Source of the DNA: an uncultured Prevotellaceae bacterium
GTDB taxonomy: Bacteria > Bacteroidota > Bacteroidia > Bacteroidales > Bacteroidaceae
Direction: 5' to 3'
Assembly: GCA_902797505.1 (NCBI GenBank)
Contig: CADBSW010000064.1
Location: 1 to 39,970 of the forward strand
DNA: 39,970 bases
In this document: one piece after another, positions 14,618 through 24,215 of the stretch
Layout: every line of letters starts with the position of its first letter
Position numbering within the stretch: position 1 is the stretch's first letter
Made by a program: the position numbers and the translations under genes
The notes under the pieces: model-generated
The model's input: the letters and a program-made list of their open reading frames with translations, nothing else
Told to the model about the DNA's origin: nothing
The model's database searches: none

Positions 14618-16303
14618 ATGGTAGAAAGATTTTTGAAGCAGACACACTTCGAGTCTGTTGAGGATTATAACAAGCATTTAGAGTTTATCATCCCCGAGAA
14701 TTTCAACTTTGCCTACGACGTGGTTGACGCCTGGGCAGAGGAGCAGCCCGACAAGTTAGCCTTGTTGTGGACCAACGACCAAGGCATGGAGCGACGCTTC
14801 ACCTTTGGTGAGATGAAGGAGCTTACCGACAAGGCAGCCGCCTACTTCCTGAGCATCGGCATTCGCAAAGGCGATATGGTGATGATCATCCTGAAGAGAC
14901 ATTATGAGTTCTGGCTCACAATGATGGGATTGTCGAAGATTGGCGCCGTAGCCATCCCCGCCACCCATATGCTCACCACCCACGATATCGTTTACCGCAA
15001 CAACCGTGCGGGTGTGAAGGCCATCATCTGTGTAGGAGAGACCTACGTGTTGCATCAGGTAGCTGAGTCGAAGAAAGACTCCCCCACCCTGGAGACGCTG
15101 GTATCCATCGGTCCGATCGTGCCCGAGGGATTCCACGATTGGCATAAGGAGTGGGATAAGGCACCAAAGTTTGTGCGCCCCGAGCATGTCAACACCAATG
15201 ATGACACCCTGCTGATCTACTTCTCCAGCGGCACCAGCGGTGAGCCCAAGATGGCTGCCCATGATCATCTGTATGCCTTGGGACATTTGTCAACGGGTGT
15301 GTTCTGGCATAACCTGAGTGAAGACTCGCTGCATCTCACGGTGGCAGATACCGGTTGGGGAAAGGCTGTATGGGGCAAGCTCTACGGACAGTGGTTTGCC
15401 GGCGCGGCCGTCTTTGTCTTCGACCATGAGAAATTCTCTGCCGACACGATGTTGCGGCAGATGGCGAAATATCATGTCACCTCCTTCTGCGCCCCACCCA
15501 CCATCTACCGTTTTATGATACGAGAGGATCTCACCAAATACGATCTCTCCTCACTGAGATATTGCTGTACGGCCGGCGAGGCGTTGAACCCTGCCGTGTT
15601 CGATCATTTCAAGGAGTTGACCGGCATTACGATCTTCGAGGGATTCGGACAGACAGAGACCACCATGACATTGGGCACCATGCCCTGGATGAAGCCGAAG
15701 CCGGGATCTATGGGAATGCCCAACGCCCAATACGACATCGACTTGCTGCGTGCCGACGGCACCTCTTGCGAGGATGGTGAGAAGGGTGAGATCGTGGTCA
15801 GGGCTACCCCCGACCATAAGCCGGTAGGACTGTTCAAGGGTTACTATCGTGATGAAGAGAAGACCAAGTCGGTATGGCATGATGGTGTTTATCACACGGG
15901 CGACATGGCTTGGCGTGATGAAGACGGTTACTATTGGTTTGAGGGCCGCATCGATGATGTCATCAAGAGTTCCGGCTATCGTATCGGTCCGTTTGAGGTA
16001 GAGAGTGCCCTGATGACGCATCCTGCCGTGGTGGAGTGTGCCATCACCGGCGTGCCCGACGATATCCGTGGTATGGTGGTGAAGGCAACGGTCGTCTTAG
16101 GCAAGGAATGGAAAGACAAGGCCGACGACAATCTGAAGAAGGAGTTGCAGAATCATGTCAAGCGTGAGACCGCTCCCTATAAGTATCCACGTATCATCGA
16201 GTTCGTGGACGAACTGCCGAAGACCATCAGCGGAAAGATCCGCCGTGTGGAGATACGCGAGAAAGACAATCTCAACAAACAAGAACAAAAAGCATCCGTA
16301 TGA
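14618..16303 (+). CDS. AMP-forming acyl-CoA synthetase (acetyl/medium-chain type)
   Basis: 561 residues of the adenylate-forming ANL superfamily. The phosphate-binding loop is YFSSGTSGEPKMAAHDH (about residues 205-221), the adenine-binding A5 region is EGFGQTETTMTLG (about residues 343-355), the hinge region is YHTGDMAWRDEDGYYWFEGR, and the catalytic lysine is in PKTISGKIRRVEIR near the C-terminus. It activates a carboxylic acid with ATP and transfers it to CoA. The substrate is not evident; length and pattern fit the acetyl-CoA and medium-chain acyl-CoA synthetase group. Its end overlaps the proC start by four bases (ATGA), so translation of the two is coupled. Confidence 0.87.
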   Translation: MVERFLKQTHFESVEDYNKHLEFIIPENFNFAYDVVDAWAEEQPDKLALLWTNDQGMERRFTFGEMKELTDKAAAYFLSIGIRKGDMVMIILKRHYEFWLTMMGLSKIGAVAIPATHMLTTHDIVYRNNRAGVKAIICVGETYVLHQVAESKKDSPTLETLVSIGPIVPEGFHDWHKEWDKAPKFVRPEHVNTNDDTLLIYFSSGTSGEPKMAAHDHLYALGHLSTGVFWHNLSEDSLHLTVADTGWGKAVWGKLYGQWFAGAAVFVFDHEKFSADTMLRQMAKYHVTSFCAPPTIYRFMIREDLTKYDLSSLRYCCTAGEALNPAVFDHFKELTGITIFEGFGQTETTMTLGTMPWMKPKPGSMGMPNAQYDIDLLRADGTSCEDGEKGEIVVRATPDHKPVGLFKGYYRDEEKTKSVWHDGVYHTGDMAWRDEDGYYWFEGRIDDVIKSSGYRIGPFEVESALMTHPAVVECAITGVPDDIRGMVVKATVVLGKEWKDKADDNLKKELQNHVKRETAPYKYPRIIEFVDELPKTISGKIRRVEIREKDNLNKQEQKASV

Positions 16304-17118
16304 AATTTGCCATCATAGGAGCAGGAAATATCGGTGGTGCACTGGCCTTAGGCTTAGCCAAGAGCTCACTCGTAAAAACCGAGGACATCTGTCTCAGTAA
16401 CACCCATGCCCCGAAATTGGAGGCTATTAAGAAGAAAGAGCCACGCATCCACACGACAACCGACAACCGTGAGTGTGTGGCAGGTGCCGATGTGGTGGTG
16501 CTGGCAGTAAAACCTTGGAAGCTGCCACCACTTGTAGAACAACTGAAGGAATTGCTCGACTATCGTAAGCAGATTGTCTGTTCTATGGTAGGTGGTGTAG
16601 GGTTGCAGCAACTCAAGCAACTCTTCCACAAGAACGAGGATGAGCGGGATGCCGATACTCCAGAAGTACCCGTCCTTTATTACCTCATTCCAAATACGGC
16701 CATCGCTACCTGTCAGAGCATGACCTTCCTCTCTTCCTTAGGGGCAACGAAGGAGCAAGATGAGCAGTTGTTAGCTGTCTTCCGCGAACTGGGTGACGCC
16801 CTGCTGGTAGAGGAACGACTGATGAACGCCGGACTGGTGTTAGCCTCTTGTGGCATTGCCTATGCGCTACGTTATATCCGTGCCAATACGCAAGGTGGTG
16901 TACTCCTGGGTTTCCGCCCCGAAGAGGCCCAGCGTATTGTTGCCCAGACCATGTTTGGCGCAGCCAGTCTGCTCCAACAGGAAGGTTCTCACCCTGAGTC
17001 GGAGATCGATAAGGTAACGACACCTGCCGGTCTTACCATCCGTGGTCTTAACGCCATGGAGCGCAACGGATTCACCAGTTCTATCATTGAAGGCCTGATG
17101 GCATCGATGCCTAAATGA
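16300..17118 (+). CDS. proC: Pyrroline-5-carboxylate reductase
   Basis: 272 residues. The N-terminal Rossmann motif is FAIIGAGNIGGALALGLAKS (about residues 3-22). The C-terminal helical domain contains the family segment near residues 235-260 with VTTPAGLTIRGLNAMERNGF. It reduces P5C to proline with NAD(P)H. The start overlaps the ligase gene, and the stop overlaps the proB start, both as ATGA. P5C can come from ProB/ProA or from ornithine via RocD, whose gene is in the same window on the other strand. Confidence 0.94.
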   Translation: MKFAIIGAGNIGGALALGLAKSSLVKTEDICLSNTHAPKLEAIKKKEPRIHTTTDNRECVAGADVVVLAVKPWKLPPLVEQLKELLDYRKQIVCSMVGGVGLQQLKQLFHKNEDERDADTPEVPVLYYLIPNTAIATCQSMTFLSSLGATKEQDEQLLAVFRELGDALLVEERLMNAGLVLASCGIAYALRYIRANTQGGVLLGFRPEEAQRIVAQTMFGAASLLQQEGSHPESEIDKVTTPAGLTIRGLNAMERNGFTSSIIEGLMASMPK

Positions 17119-17894
17119 GAATAGCTGTTAAGATAGGCTCTAACGTGCTGACACGCCCCGATGGGACACTTGATTTCACCCGCATGTCAGCATTGGTCGA
17201 CCAGATAGCCGACCTCAGGAAGGCTGGCCATGAGGTGATCCTCATCTCATCGGGTGCCGTGGCCAGTGGACGTAGTGAGTTACAACTGCCTATCAGTGAA
17301 CAGGCAGAGATGGACTCCGTGGAGCAACGCCAGCTCTTCAGTGCCGTCGGACAGGCAAAACTCATGGGGCGCTACGTGGATCTCTTCCGTGATCACGGCA
17401 TCCATGTAGGACAGGTGCTGACCATGAAAGAGAACTTCGCCGATGGTCCTCATCGACAAAACCAACAGTCGTGTATGTCGGCCATGCTCAGCCACGGTGT
17501 GTTACCCATCGTCAACGAGAACGATACGGTGGCCATCACAGAGCTGATGTTCACCGACAATGATGAACTGTCGGGCCTCATGGCAGAGATGATGCAATGC
17601 CAGATGCTCATCCTCCTCTCCAACATCGATGGCATCTACGATGCCGATCCCTCACTGCCCGATGCCCGCATCATCCGTGAGGTGGAATATGGCACTGACC
17701 TTTCCTCCTACATCCAGCAAAAGAAGAGCAGTGCCGGCAGAGGAGGCATGAAGAGCAAATACCATACAGCCTCCACCATGGCCAGGCAAGGTATCCATGC
17801 GTATATCGCCAACGGCAAGCGTGAGAATATCCTCACCGATCTGCTATGGCACCCCGAACGTATTCCATTCACCCATTTTAAGGCATGTCCATGA
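17115..17894 (+). CDS. proB: Glutamate 5-kinase, short form without PUA domain
   Basis: 259 residues covering only the amino acid kinase domain: [13 protein letters not shown] (residues about 5-17), [10 protein letters not shown] (about 45-54), [20 protein letters not shown] (about 134-153), and [20 protein letters not shown] (about 205-224). E. coli ProB is 367 residues because of a C-terminal PUA domain, which is absent here; short forms are known in other bacteria. It phosphorylates glutamate as the first step of proline synthesis. It overlaps proC by four bases and proA by ten, indicating tight co-translation. Confidence 0.94.
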   Translation: MRIAVKIGSNVLTRPDGTLDFTRMSALVDQIADLRKAGHEVILISSGAVASGRSELQLPISEQAEMDSVEQRQLFSAVGQAKLMGRYVDLFRDHGIHVGQVLTMKENFADGPHRQNQQSCMSAMLSHGVLPIVNENDTVAITELMFTDNDELSGLMAEMMQCQMLILLSNIDGIYDADPSLPDARIIREVEYGTDLSSYIQQKKSSAGRGGMKSKYHTASTMARQGIHAYIANGKRENILTDLLWHPERIPFTHFKACP

Positions 17895-19132
17895 ACTATT
17901 CCACCATCTTCGCAGACGCACGTTCTGCTGCCCGATCCATCGCCCTTCTCTCCGACGAATGCCGTCAGGAGGTGCTGCTTGCTGTAGCTGATGCCATCGA
18001 CCAGCAACAAGAATCATTGTTGGCTGCCAACACGAAGGATCTGGCGCTTATGGATTCCCAGAACCCACTCTACGACCGACTGCAACTGTCGGTTGAGCGC
18101 CTTCGTGGTATTGCTGATGATATGCGGAACGTGGCTGCATTACAGAGTCCTTTAGGACATATCAGTAAGCAGCGCGTCCTGCCGAACCAACTCCGGCTCC
18201 ACCGTGTCAGTGTACCCTTTGGAGTCATCGGCATCATCTATGAAGCACGTCCTAATGTCACCTTTGATGTCTTCTCACTCTGTTTTAAGAGTGGTAATGC
18301 CTGTGTGTTGAAAGGCGGCAAGGATGCCGACAATAGCAACCGGGCGGCAGTAAGCCTCATCCAAGAGGTACTTCAGCAGTTCTCACTTCCTACAGAGACA
18401 GTAACCCTACTGCCCGCCACCCATGAGGCCACGGCAGAGATGTTGCATGCAGTGAACAAAATCGACTTAGTGATCCCGCGCGGGGGCCGTAAACTGATTG
18501 ACTTTGTGCGTGACAATGCCCGTGTACCAGTTATCGAAACAGGGGCAGGTGTGGTCAACACCTATTTCGATAGCGAAGGAGATTTATCCATGGGGCGTGA
18601 CATCATCTTCAACGGAAAGACACGGCGGGTGAGTGTATGCAATGCACTCGACTGTCTCATTATCCACCGTAACCGACTGGCTGATCTTCCTGATCTTGTT
18701 GCCCCAATGACAGAGAAGAAGGTACTTATCTATGCTGATGAGGAGGCATATCATGCACTCAACGACAAATACCCCTATCTCGCCCCCGCAACAGAAGATA
18801 CATTCGGCACAGAGTTTATGGATTATAAACTGGCCATTCGTACGGTAGGATCTATTGATGAAGCCCTCCAGCATATTGCTCTTTATGGCAGTGGTCATAG
18901 CGAGAGCATCATCACCAACGATGAAGCAGCGGCCCGAAGATTCCAGGCAGAGGTGGATGCCGCCTGCGTCTATTGGAATGTCCCCACAAGTTTTACCGAT
19001 GGCGCTCAGTTCGGACTGGGAGCAGAGATCGGAATCAGTACGCAGAAGCTCCATGCACGTGGTCCGATGGCGTTAGAGGAGTTGACCACCTACAAGTGGA
19101 TTATTGAGGGTGAAGGACAAACACGTCCTTGA
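17885..19132 (+). CDS. proA: Gamma-glutamyl phosphate reductase
   Basis: 415 residues, normal for ProA. Family motifs are [20 protein letters not shown] (about residues 110-129), [13 protein letters not shown] (about residues 142-154), [11 protein letters not shown] (about residues 194-204) and the catalytic cysteine in [13 protein letters not shown] (about residues 247-259). It reduces gamma-glutamyl phosphate to glutamate semialdehyde, completing the step after ProB. A second methionine two codons on (MNYST) could also be the start; the listed one overlaps proB by ten bases. argF' follows 45 nt downstream. Confidence 0.95.
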   Translation: MSMNYSTIFADARSAARSIALLSDECRQEVLLAVADAIDQQQESLLAANTKDLALMDSQNPLYDRLQLSVERLRGIADDMRNVAALQSPLGHISKQRVLPNQLRLHRVSVPFGVIGIIYEARPNVTFDVFSLCFKSGNACVLKGGKDADNSNRAAVSLIQEVLQQFSLPTETVTLLPATHEATAEMLHAVNKIDLVIPRGGRKLIDFVRDNARVPVIETGAGVVNTYFDSEGDLSMGRDIIFNGKTRRVSVCNALDCLIIHRNRLADLPDLVAPMTEKKVLIYADEEAYHALNDKYPYLAPATEDTFGTEFMDYKLAIRTVGSIDEALQHIALYGSGHSESIITNDEAAARRFQAEVDAACVYWNVPTSFTDGAQFGLGAEIGISTQKLHARGPMALEELTTYKWIIEGEGQTRP

Positions 19133-19177
19133 TATCCTCTATACCTTATTTATATATAACATTAAAACAGAAAAGAT

Positions 19178-20143
19178 ATGAGATTATTTCAAAACGTTAG
19201 CGATATCGGTGACTTGCAACAAGCATTGGCCGAGGCACAGGAGATCAAGAACGACCGTTATAAATTTCAAGAGTTGGGTAAGAACAAGACCCTCATGATG
19301 ATCTTCTTCAACAACTCATTGCGCACCCGTCTGTCCACCCAGAAGGCAGCGATGAACCTTGGCATGAACGTCATCGTGCTCGACGTGAATGCCGGTGCAT
19401 GGAAGTTGGAGACCGAACGTGGCGTTATCATGGATGGTGACAAGAGTGAGCATCTGTTGGAAGCCATCCCCGTGATGGGCTGTTACTGTGACCTGATCGG
19501 TGTACGGTCGTTTGCCGGATTATCTGATCGTGAGTATGACTATGCAGAGACGGTGATGCAACAGTTTGTGAAATATAGCGGCCGACCGGTCTTTGCCATG
19601 GAGACTGCTACTGTTCATCCATTGCAAGCCTTTGCCGACCTTATCACCATCGAGGAGCATAAGACCGTAGAACGTCCGAAGGTAGTGCTCACCTGGGCAC
19701 CTCATTGCAGAGCTTTACCGCAAGCTGTTCCTAACTCGTTTGCAGAGTGGATGAATGCCGCGGAGGATATCGACCTCGTCATCACCCATCCCGAGGGATA
19801 TGAACTCGACCCGAAGTTTATCGGCAATGCCAAGGTTACCCACAACCAGCGTGAGGCTTTCGAGGGCGCCGACTTCATCTATGCGAAGAACTGGAGTTGT
19901 CCGGGAGTCACCAACCCTGCCGACTACGGTAAGATTCTCTTTAAGGATATGTCGTGGACGGTAGATGCAGAACACATGTCATGGACCAACAACGGAAAGT
20001 TCATGCACTGTCTGCCGGTACGTCGCGGTCTTATCGTCACCGACGATGTCATCGAGAGTGAGAACTCGCTCGTCATCCCTGAGGCTGCCAACCGGGAAAT
20101 CTCTGCATCGGTTGTCATCAAACGGATGCTGCAGAGTCTGTGA
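19178..20143 (+). CDS. argF': N-succinylornithine carbamoyltransferase (ArgF')
   Basis: 321 residues of the transcarbamylase family. The carbamoyl-phosphate motif is NSLRTR (residues 46-51) and the HCLPVRR motif is near residue 276. The sequence is very close, as I remember it, to the Bacteroides fragilis enzyme that uses succinylornithine (for example LNLGMNVIVLD-like and GAWKLETERGVIMDGDK stretches). The specificity position (Pro90 in B. fragilis, Glu92 in the Xanthomonas acetylornithine enzyme) is Ser90 here. Published work found that replacing the Xanthomonas Glu by Ser, Ala, Pro or Val gives succinylornithine activity, so Ser agrees with a succinyl substrate. It is placed after proA, away from argG-argC-argD. 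It consumes carbamoyl phosphate made by CarAB. Confidence 0.92.
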   Translation: MRLFQNVSDIGDLQQALAEAQEIKNDRYKFQELGKNKTLMMIFFNNSLRTRLSTQKAAMNLGMNVIVLDVNAGAWKLETERGVIMDGDKSEHLLEAIPVMGCYCDLIGVRSFAGLSDREYDYAETVMQQFVKYSGRPVFAMETATVHPLQAFADLITIEEHKTVERPKVVLTWAPHCRALPQAVPNSFAEWMNAAEDIDLVITHPEGYELDPKFIGNAKVTHNQREAFEGADFIYAKNWSCPGVTNPADYGKILFKDMSWTVDAEHMSWTNNGKFMHCLPVRRGLIVTDDVIESENSLVIPEAANREISASVVIKRMLQSL

Positions 20144-20200
20144 TGTTTGTTAAAGGATTAAGGATTAAAGTTTAAGGTTTAAAGTTTAAAGATTGTCAAT

Positions 20201-20278
20201 CGGGGACAGGTACCTCTTTGAGGAGCTTAACTTTAGTTCGCAAGGCTTCAATCATATATAACGTGGTACCTGTCCCCG
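20201..20278. repeat. GGGGACAGG palindrome, second locus
   Basis: CGGGGACAGGTACC (20201-20214) and GGTACCTGTCCCCG (20265-20278) are perfect 14-bp inverted arms 50 nt apart, between two converging genes. The GGGGACAGG module is shared with 6828-6912. A purine-rich run of TTTAAAG and TTAAGG units (20152-20192) precedes it. It may serve as a two-way terminator. Confidence 0.8.
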
Positions 20279-20282
20279 AGTA

Positions 20283-20951
20283 TTAATAACTAAACTCCTT
20301 CTTAACTTCCCCCTTATAGGTATTGATCGTTATGGATACCTCGTCACCGTTTTGGATGTCACAGGGCAGACGATCAAAGGGGATGCTGACATATAAGTTG
20401 GCTGAGTAATACTCCGGCACGTTGTTTTGATGATGATAAAGTCGGAGCGCCACTTCTTTGCTGCCGTCTTCACGCTGGATAATCGTATCGCACAGCATGC
20501 CGATGACCTGCTTAGCATCGATCACGGTAGGGGTGCCCGTCTTTAGTTGCAGTCCGAGGTTTATAAAACTGTTATTAGCACTCTTCCACGCGCTCTCGAA
20601 AACTACCGGGTCGGTATATACCTTGTCTTTTACCTCTGACATCTTACGTACCCTTGGCACAGACACTGAGACGATAGATACCGGATCGACCTTCCCCTCC
20701 ACCTTATTATAATATAATAGGGCACGGTAAGTAGTGTCGGCCCTCTCGGCCCACTTAGGAGCAAAGCCCTTGCTCCATGTCAGTTGTTCTCCCTCATCAG
20801 TAACGGCAGACACAATACTCTTATCCGCTCCAGCATACGCCATCACAAAGTCGGCTCGCAGGTAAGACATCTCCCCGTCGCCCGACTCATACTCCTCTGT
20901 GGTACACGAGAGGAACAGACATATACTTAAAAACAGGAATACCTTTCTCAT
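20283..20951 (-). CDS. NigD-like lipoprotein
   Basis: 222 residues. Residues 1-16 form a lipoprotein signal (MRKVFLFLSICLFLSC) with Cys16 as the lipidation site, followed by an acidic TTEEYESGDGE stretch typical of surface-exposed Bacteroidetes lipoproteins. The rest is predicted to be beta-rich (SIVSVSVPRV, VALRLYHHQNN, YSANLYVSIPFDRL) and resembles the NigD-like family described from Prevotella nigrescens, whose function is not known. Its start overlaps the end of the acyltransferase gene by four bases, making it the last gene of the PASTA-rluD-ddl operon. The family call is from memory of pattern, not from a search. Confidence 0.65.
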   Translation of the reverse strand: MRKVFLFLSICLFLSCTTEEYESGDGEMSYLRADFVMAYAGADKSIVSAVTDEGEQLTWSKGFAPKWAERADTTYRALLYYNKVEGKVDPVSIVSVSVPRVRKMSEVKDKVYTDPVVFESAWKSANNSFINLGLQLKTGTPTVIDAKQVIGMLCDTIIQREDGSKEVALRLYHHQNNVPEYYSANLYVSIPFDRLPCDIQNGDEVSITINTYKGEVKKEFSY

Positions 20952-22096
20952 TTTGCAGTCAGGTAGTTGATCGTAGGATTAGCGTACATCGTCAGAATAC
21001 GTTCTTTCAAGAAGTCCTCATCCTTATTCTCCACATCCGTGATCTTTGCCAACTGCCCTTCGAGATACTTCTCAAAGGTAGCCTTATCCTCGGCAGTATA
21101 ATGATCGGCAAAAGAAGAGGTGTCGTTCAACATATCCAAAGCGATATAGTTGTTGGGATACAGACGGTAGTTACGGTGTATCTCCTGATCGATATATGTG
21201 GCGATGGTTTCATACAACTCATTCTTCGACATGTCAGCAGGTAATGACCGCAGATAATCATCAATGCAGGTAGCACAATGATAATGGATCTTTCCCTTCC
21301 ATCCTAAGATACCCGTCTTCATACTCAGGACATCATCCTCAGCGGTCTTCTTCCATCCCTCAATATCTCTCTTCAACTGAAACTCACGCGCTTTCAGATA
21401 ATCACAGGGATCATACTCGTAAGAGATCGACAGGGGTACTAAGTGCAGTTGGAGCAAACGGTCGATGATACTCCCCTCACCACCCAATGTCATCATCTTC
21501 AGGATGGCTATCTGCGTACGGTCGTTGGAGTCCTTGGCACGTCCCTCACGTTGTGCGATCCACACATTATCATTCTTCTGGTTGATGACATAGTGCATAT
21601 ACTCCGACAACTGGATACTTGCCCGCATGAGTTGCAAGCGCGGAAGACTACGCCGTACGATGAATGCTTTGTTGACCCCCACCAGGTCACGCACCCACGG
21701 ACGTGACAGAAGGTTATCACCGATGGCTATCTCACAAGTGGTGTCGCATCCAGCATCTACCAAGAGCTTATCCAAGAATGCAGAGTCGAGCACGATATCA
21801 CGGTGGTTACTGATAAACGTAAACCGCTTTGTAAGATCGATGGCACTCGTATCAATGTCGATGCCTGTGCTGGCCTTCTGTAACAGTTGCTCTAAGAAGG
21901 TATAACAGAAAACCTTCTGAAACTCCAGGTTGGTGGTGCACGACATCATCTTCGCCTTGATCATCTCCAAGGGTACTCCTGGCATGATATACCCTAATAC
22001 CATACAAAACTCCTTATCATTGAACAACCGTTCATAGACGGTAGGCAACTCCTCCGGCAAGTAAGGACGGATATCATCAAAATCGTGCAACTCCAT
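20948..22096 (-). CDS. Lysophospholipid acyltransferase-like protein (PlsC-type)
   Basis: 382 residues. The central part has the glycerophosphate acyltransferase blocks: HX4D as SNHRDIVLDSAFL (about residues 95-107), a block around LVGVNKAFIVRRS, and NVWIAQREGRAKDSND (about residues 176-191, the substrate-binding EGxR-like motif). It lacks an obvious signal peptide. The N-terminal 90 residues and C-terminal 150 residues are extra to the simple PlsC core and I do not recognise them. It probably transfers an acyl chain to a lipid. It lies 5 nt after ddl in a cell-envelope operon, which agrees with a lipid role. Confidence 0.75.
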   Translation of the reverse strand: MELHDFDDIRPYLPEELPTVYERLFNDKEFCMVLGYIMPGVPLEMIKAKMMSCTTNLEFQKVFCYTFLEQLLQKASTGIDIDTSAIDLTKRFTFISNHRDIVLDSAFLDKLLVDAGCDTTCEIAIGDNLLSRPWVRDLVGVNKAFIVRRSLPRLQLMRASIQLSEYMHYVINQKNDNVWIAQREGRAKDSNDRTQIAILKMMTLGGEGSIIDRLLQLHLVPLSISYEYDPCDYLKAREFQLKRDIEGWKKTAEDDVLSMKTGILGWKGKIHYHCATCIDDYLRSLPADMSKNELYETIATYIDQEIHRNYRLYPNNYIALDMLNDTSSFADHYTAEDKATFEKYLEGQLAKITDVENKDEDFLKERILTMYANPTINYLTAK

Positions 22097-22101
22097 AAAC
22101 T

Positions 22102-23094
22102 TTATTTAAATTGGTTTTCTACTATCTCTGTCAATACATCGGTCATGTTCAGTCCGGCTGCCTTCACCTGCTGAGGAATAAAACTGGTAGCCGTCATTCC
22201 AGGTGTGGTGTTCACCTCCAGCATGCTGATCCTCTGGTCTTTATCAATGATAAAGTCACAACGGATGATACCGTTACAATGCAGGATATCATAGATACTA
22301 CTGGTAAGCACCTTCACACGCTCGGCAGTATCTTCGGGGATACGAGCCGGAGTAATCTCCTGCACCTGTCCGTTGTACTTGGCATCATAGTCGAAGAACT
22401 CATTCCTTGACACCACCTCGGTAGCAGGGAAGACAACAGACTTCTCACTGGTCTTATAACAACCCACGGCAATCTCCGTTCCTTCCATCAGCGCCTCTAC
22501 CATCACATCGTCGCTCTCCATCATGGCCTTACGGATGGCAGGAGCCAACTGATCCTTGTTCTTCACCTTCGTAACACCAAAGGAAGAACCAGAAGAAGAC
22601 GGTTTAACGAAGCATGGCATGCCGATCTTCTCTTCTATCTCATCATCGCTCACCAGTTCTTCATAACCCTTGCGAATCAACAGGGAGTCGGCCACACGGA
22701 TACCGTAGCTGCGCAGATACTGATTCAACACGAACTTATCAAAGGTCATTGCCTCCACCAACACACCGCTGGTGCTATAAGGCAGGTGGATCAACTCGAA
22801 ATAGCCCTGCATGATACCATTCTCACCCGGTGTACCATGGATGGTGATATAGGCATAGTCAAACTCCACCAGTTTGCCATTCTCAGTAAATGAGAAGTCA
22901 TTGCGGTCGATAGGCACAGAGGTGCCATCGTTCAGACTTACACGCCAGTCTTGTCCCTTCACGGTAACGATATATACGTCGTATCTCTCCTTATCGAAGA
23001 AAGAATAGATGCCTTGTGCTGAGCGCAGTGACACCTCATATTCTGAAGAATCACCTCCGCAAACGATTGCTATTGTTCTCTTTAAATGTCTCAT
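22102..23094 (-). CDS. ddl: D-alanine-D-alanine ligase
   Basis: 330 residues with ATP-grasp organisation. N-terminal: IAIVCGGDSSEYEVSLRSAQ (residues about 8-27), which includes the family's EYEVS/SER-like motif. Central: GMPCFVKPSSSGSSFGVTKV (about residues 157-176). C-terminal: GIIRCDFIIDKDQRISMLEV and NTTPGMTATSFIPQQ (about residues 276-313), holding the metal-binding Asp, Glu and Asn. It makes the D-Ala-D-Ala dipeptide for peptidoglycan. It lies 5 nt after rluD and 5 nt before the acyltransferase gene, in one operon. Confidence 0.95.
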   Translation of the reverse strand: MRHLKRTIAIVCGGDSSEYEVSLRSAQGIYSFFDKERYDVYIVTVKGQDWRVSLNDGTSVPIDRNDFSFTENGKLVEFDYAYITIHGTPGENGIMQGYFELIHLPYSTSGVLVEAMTFDKFVLNQYLRSYGIRVADSLLIRKGYEELVSDDEIEEKIGMPCFVKPSSSGSSFGVTKVKNKDQLAPAIRKAMMESDDVMVEALMEGTEIAVGCYKTSEKSVVFPATEVVSRNEFFDYDAKYNGQVQEITPARIPEDTAERVKVLTSSIYDILHCNGIIRCDFIIDKDQRISMLEVNTTPGMTATSFIPQQVKAAGLNMTDVLTEIVENQFK

Positions 23095-23099
23095 AATGT

Positions 23100-24215
23100 T
23101 TAATTGTTGTCGTTTTCAAATGTATTGCGAGTCGTACCCTTAATATAGGCACGCCATTTTTCTATTAATTGTTCCATATCCTGGGGCATCCTACTGGTAA
23201 AGTCCATCTGCTTACCGGTAACTGGATGCACAAATCCTAATGTCTGTGCATGTAGCGCCTGTCGGGGACAAAGTTGGAAACAGTTGTTGATGAAAGCCTT
23301 ATAGGTGCTGCTCCTTTCCCCTCTGAGGATCTCCATGCCTCCATAGCGCTCATCAGCGAACAACGGATGACCGATATGCTTCATGTGGGCACGTATCTGG
23401 TGGGTACGTCCAGTCTCCAGGATACATTCCACAAGGGTGACATATCCAAAGCGCTCTATCACCTTATAATGGGTGACGGCACTCTTACCAATCTCACTGT
23501 CGGGTGGGAAGACACACATCCGCAGACGGTCCTTAGGATCCCTGCCGATATTTCCCTCGATACGTCCGGTTTCTTCTTTCAGGTTACCCCATACCAAAGC
23601 ACGATAACTGCGGTGGGTAGTCTTATTAAAGAACTGCACACCCAACTTGGTCTTTGCATCAGGCGTCTTAGCCACAACGAGCAGTCCACTGGTGTCTTTA
23701 TCTATTCTGTGAACCAATCCCACCTCCGGGTCATTGGGATCAAAAGAGGTGAGGTTACGCAGATGCCAGGCTATGGCATTCACCAATGTACCATGGAAAT
23801 TGCCGCATCCGGGATGCACCACCATACCGGCTGCCTTGTTGATAACCATCAGGGAGTCATCCTCATAGACGATATCCAAGGGGATATCCTCCGCAATGAT
23901 CGTATCGTCATGCCGCGGACGGTCAAGCATCAGCGTCACCACATCATCAGGCCGCACCTTATAATTACTCTTTACCGGACGGTCGTTGACATGGATAAAG
24001 CCTGCCTCGGCTGCTTTCTGTATACGGTTTCTACTGGAATGCTGCAACTTCTCAAAGAGGAACTTATCCACCCTTACCGGCTGTTGCCCCTTGTCGGCCA
24101 CCACCTTAAAGTGCTCATAAAGCATACCGCCCTCATCATCGGCAGCATCCTCTAAGTCATTCAAGAGTATATCATCTTGCAATTCCAAATCGTCCATCTT
24201 GTCTGTCATTATCAT
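23100..24215 (-). CDS. rluD: 23S rRNA pseudouridine synthase, RluD type
   Basis: 371 residues. An S4 RNA-binding domain (about residues 45-105) reads RVDKFLFEKLQHSSRNRIQK. The pseudouridine synthase core follows, with the catalytic aspartate in GLVHRIDKDTSGLLVVAKT (about residues 165-183). RTHQIRAHMKHIGHPLFADE is the other family block. The N-terminal 35 residues are acidic (DDLELQDDILLNDLEDAADD) and unusual for RluD, which normally starts shortly before the S4 domain. The start at 24215 overlaps the PASTA gene end by four bases; a later Met (MDDLEL) is possible. In Bacteroidetes, RluD commonly neighbours ddl. Confidence 0.93.
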   Translation of the reverse strand: MIMTDKMDDLELQDDILLNDLEDAADDEGGMLYEHFKVVADKGQQPVRVDKFLFEKLQHSSRNRIQKAAEAGFIHVNDRPVKSNYKVRPDDVVTLMLDRPRHDDTIIAEDIPLDIVYEDDSLMVINKAAGMVVHPGCGNFHGTLVNAIAWHLRNLTSFDPNDPEVGLVHRIDKDTSGLLVVAKTPDAKTKLGVQFFNKTTHRSYRALVWGNLKEETGRIEGNIGRDPKDRLRMCVFPPDSEIGKSAVTHYKVIERFGYVTLVECILETGRTHQIRAHMKHIGHPLFADERYGGMEILRGERSSTYKAFINNCFQLCPRQALHAQTLGFVHPVTGKQMDFTSRMPQDMEQLIEKWRAYIKGTTRNTFENDNN

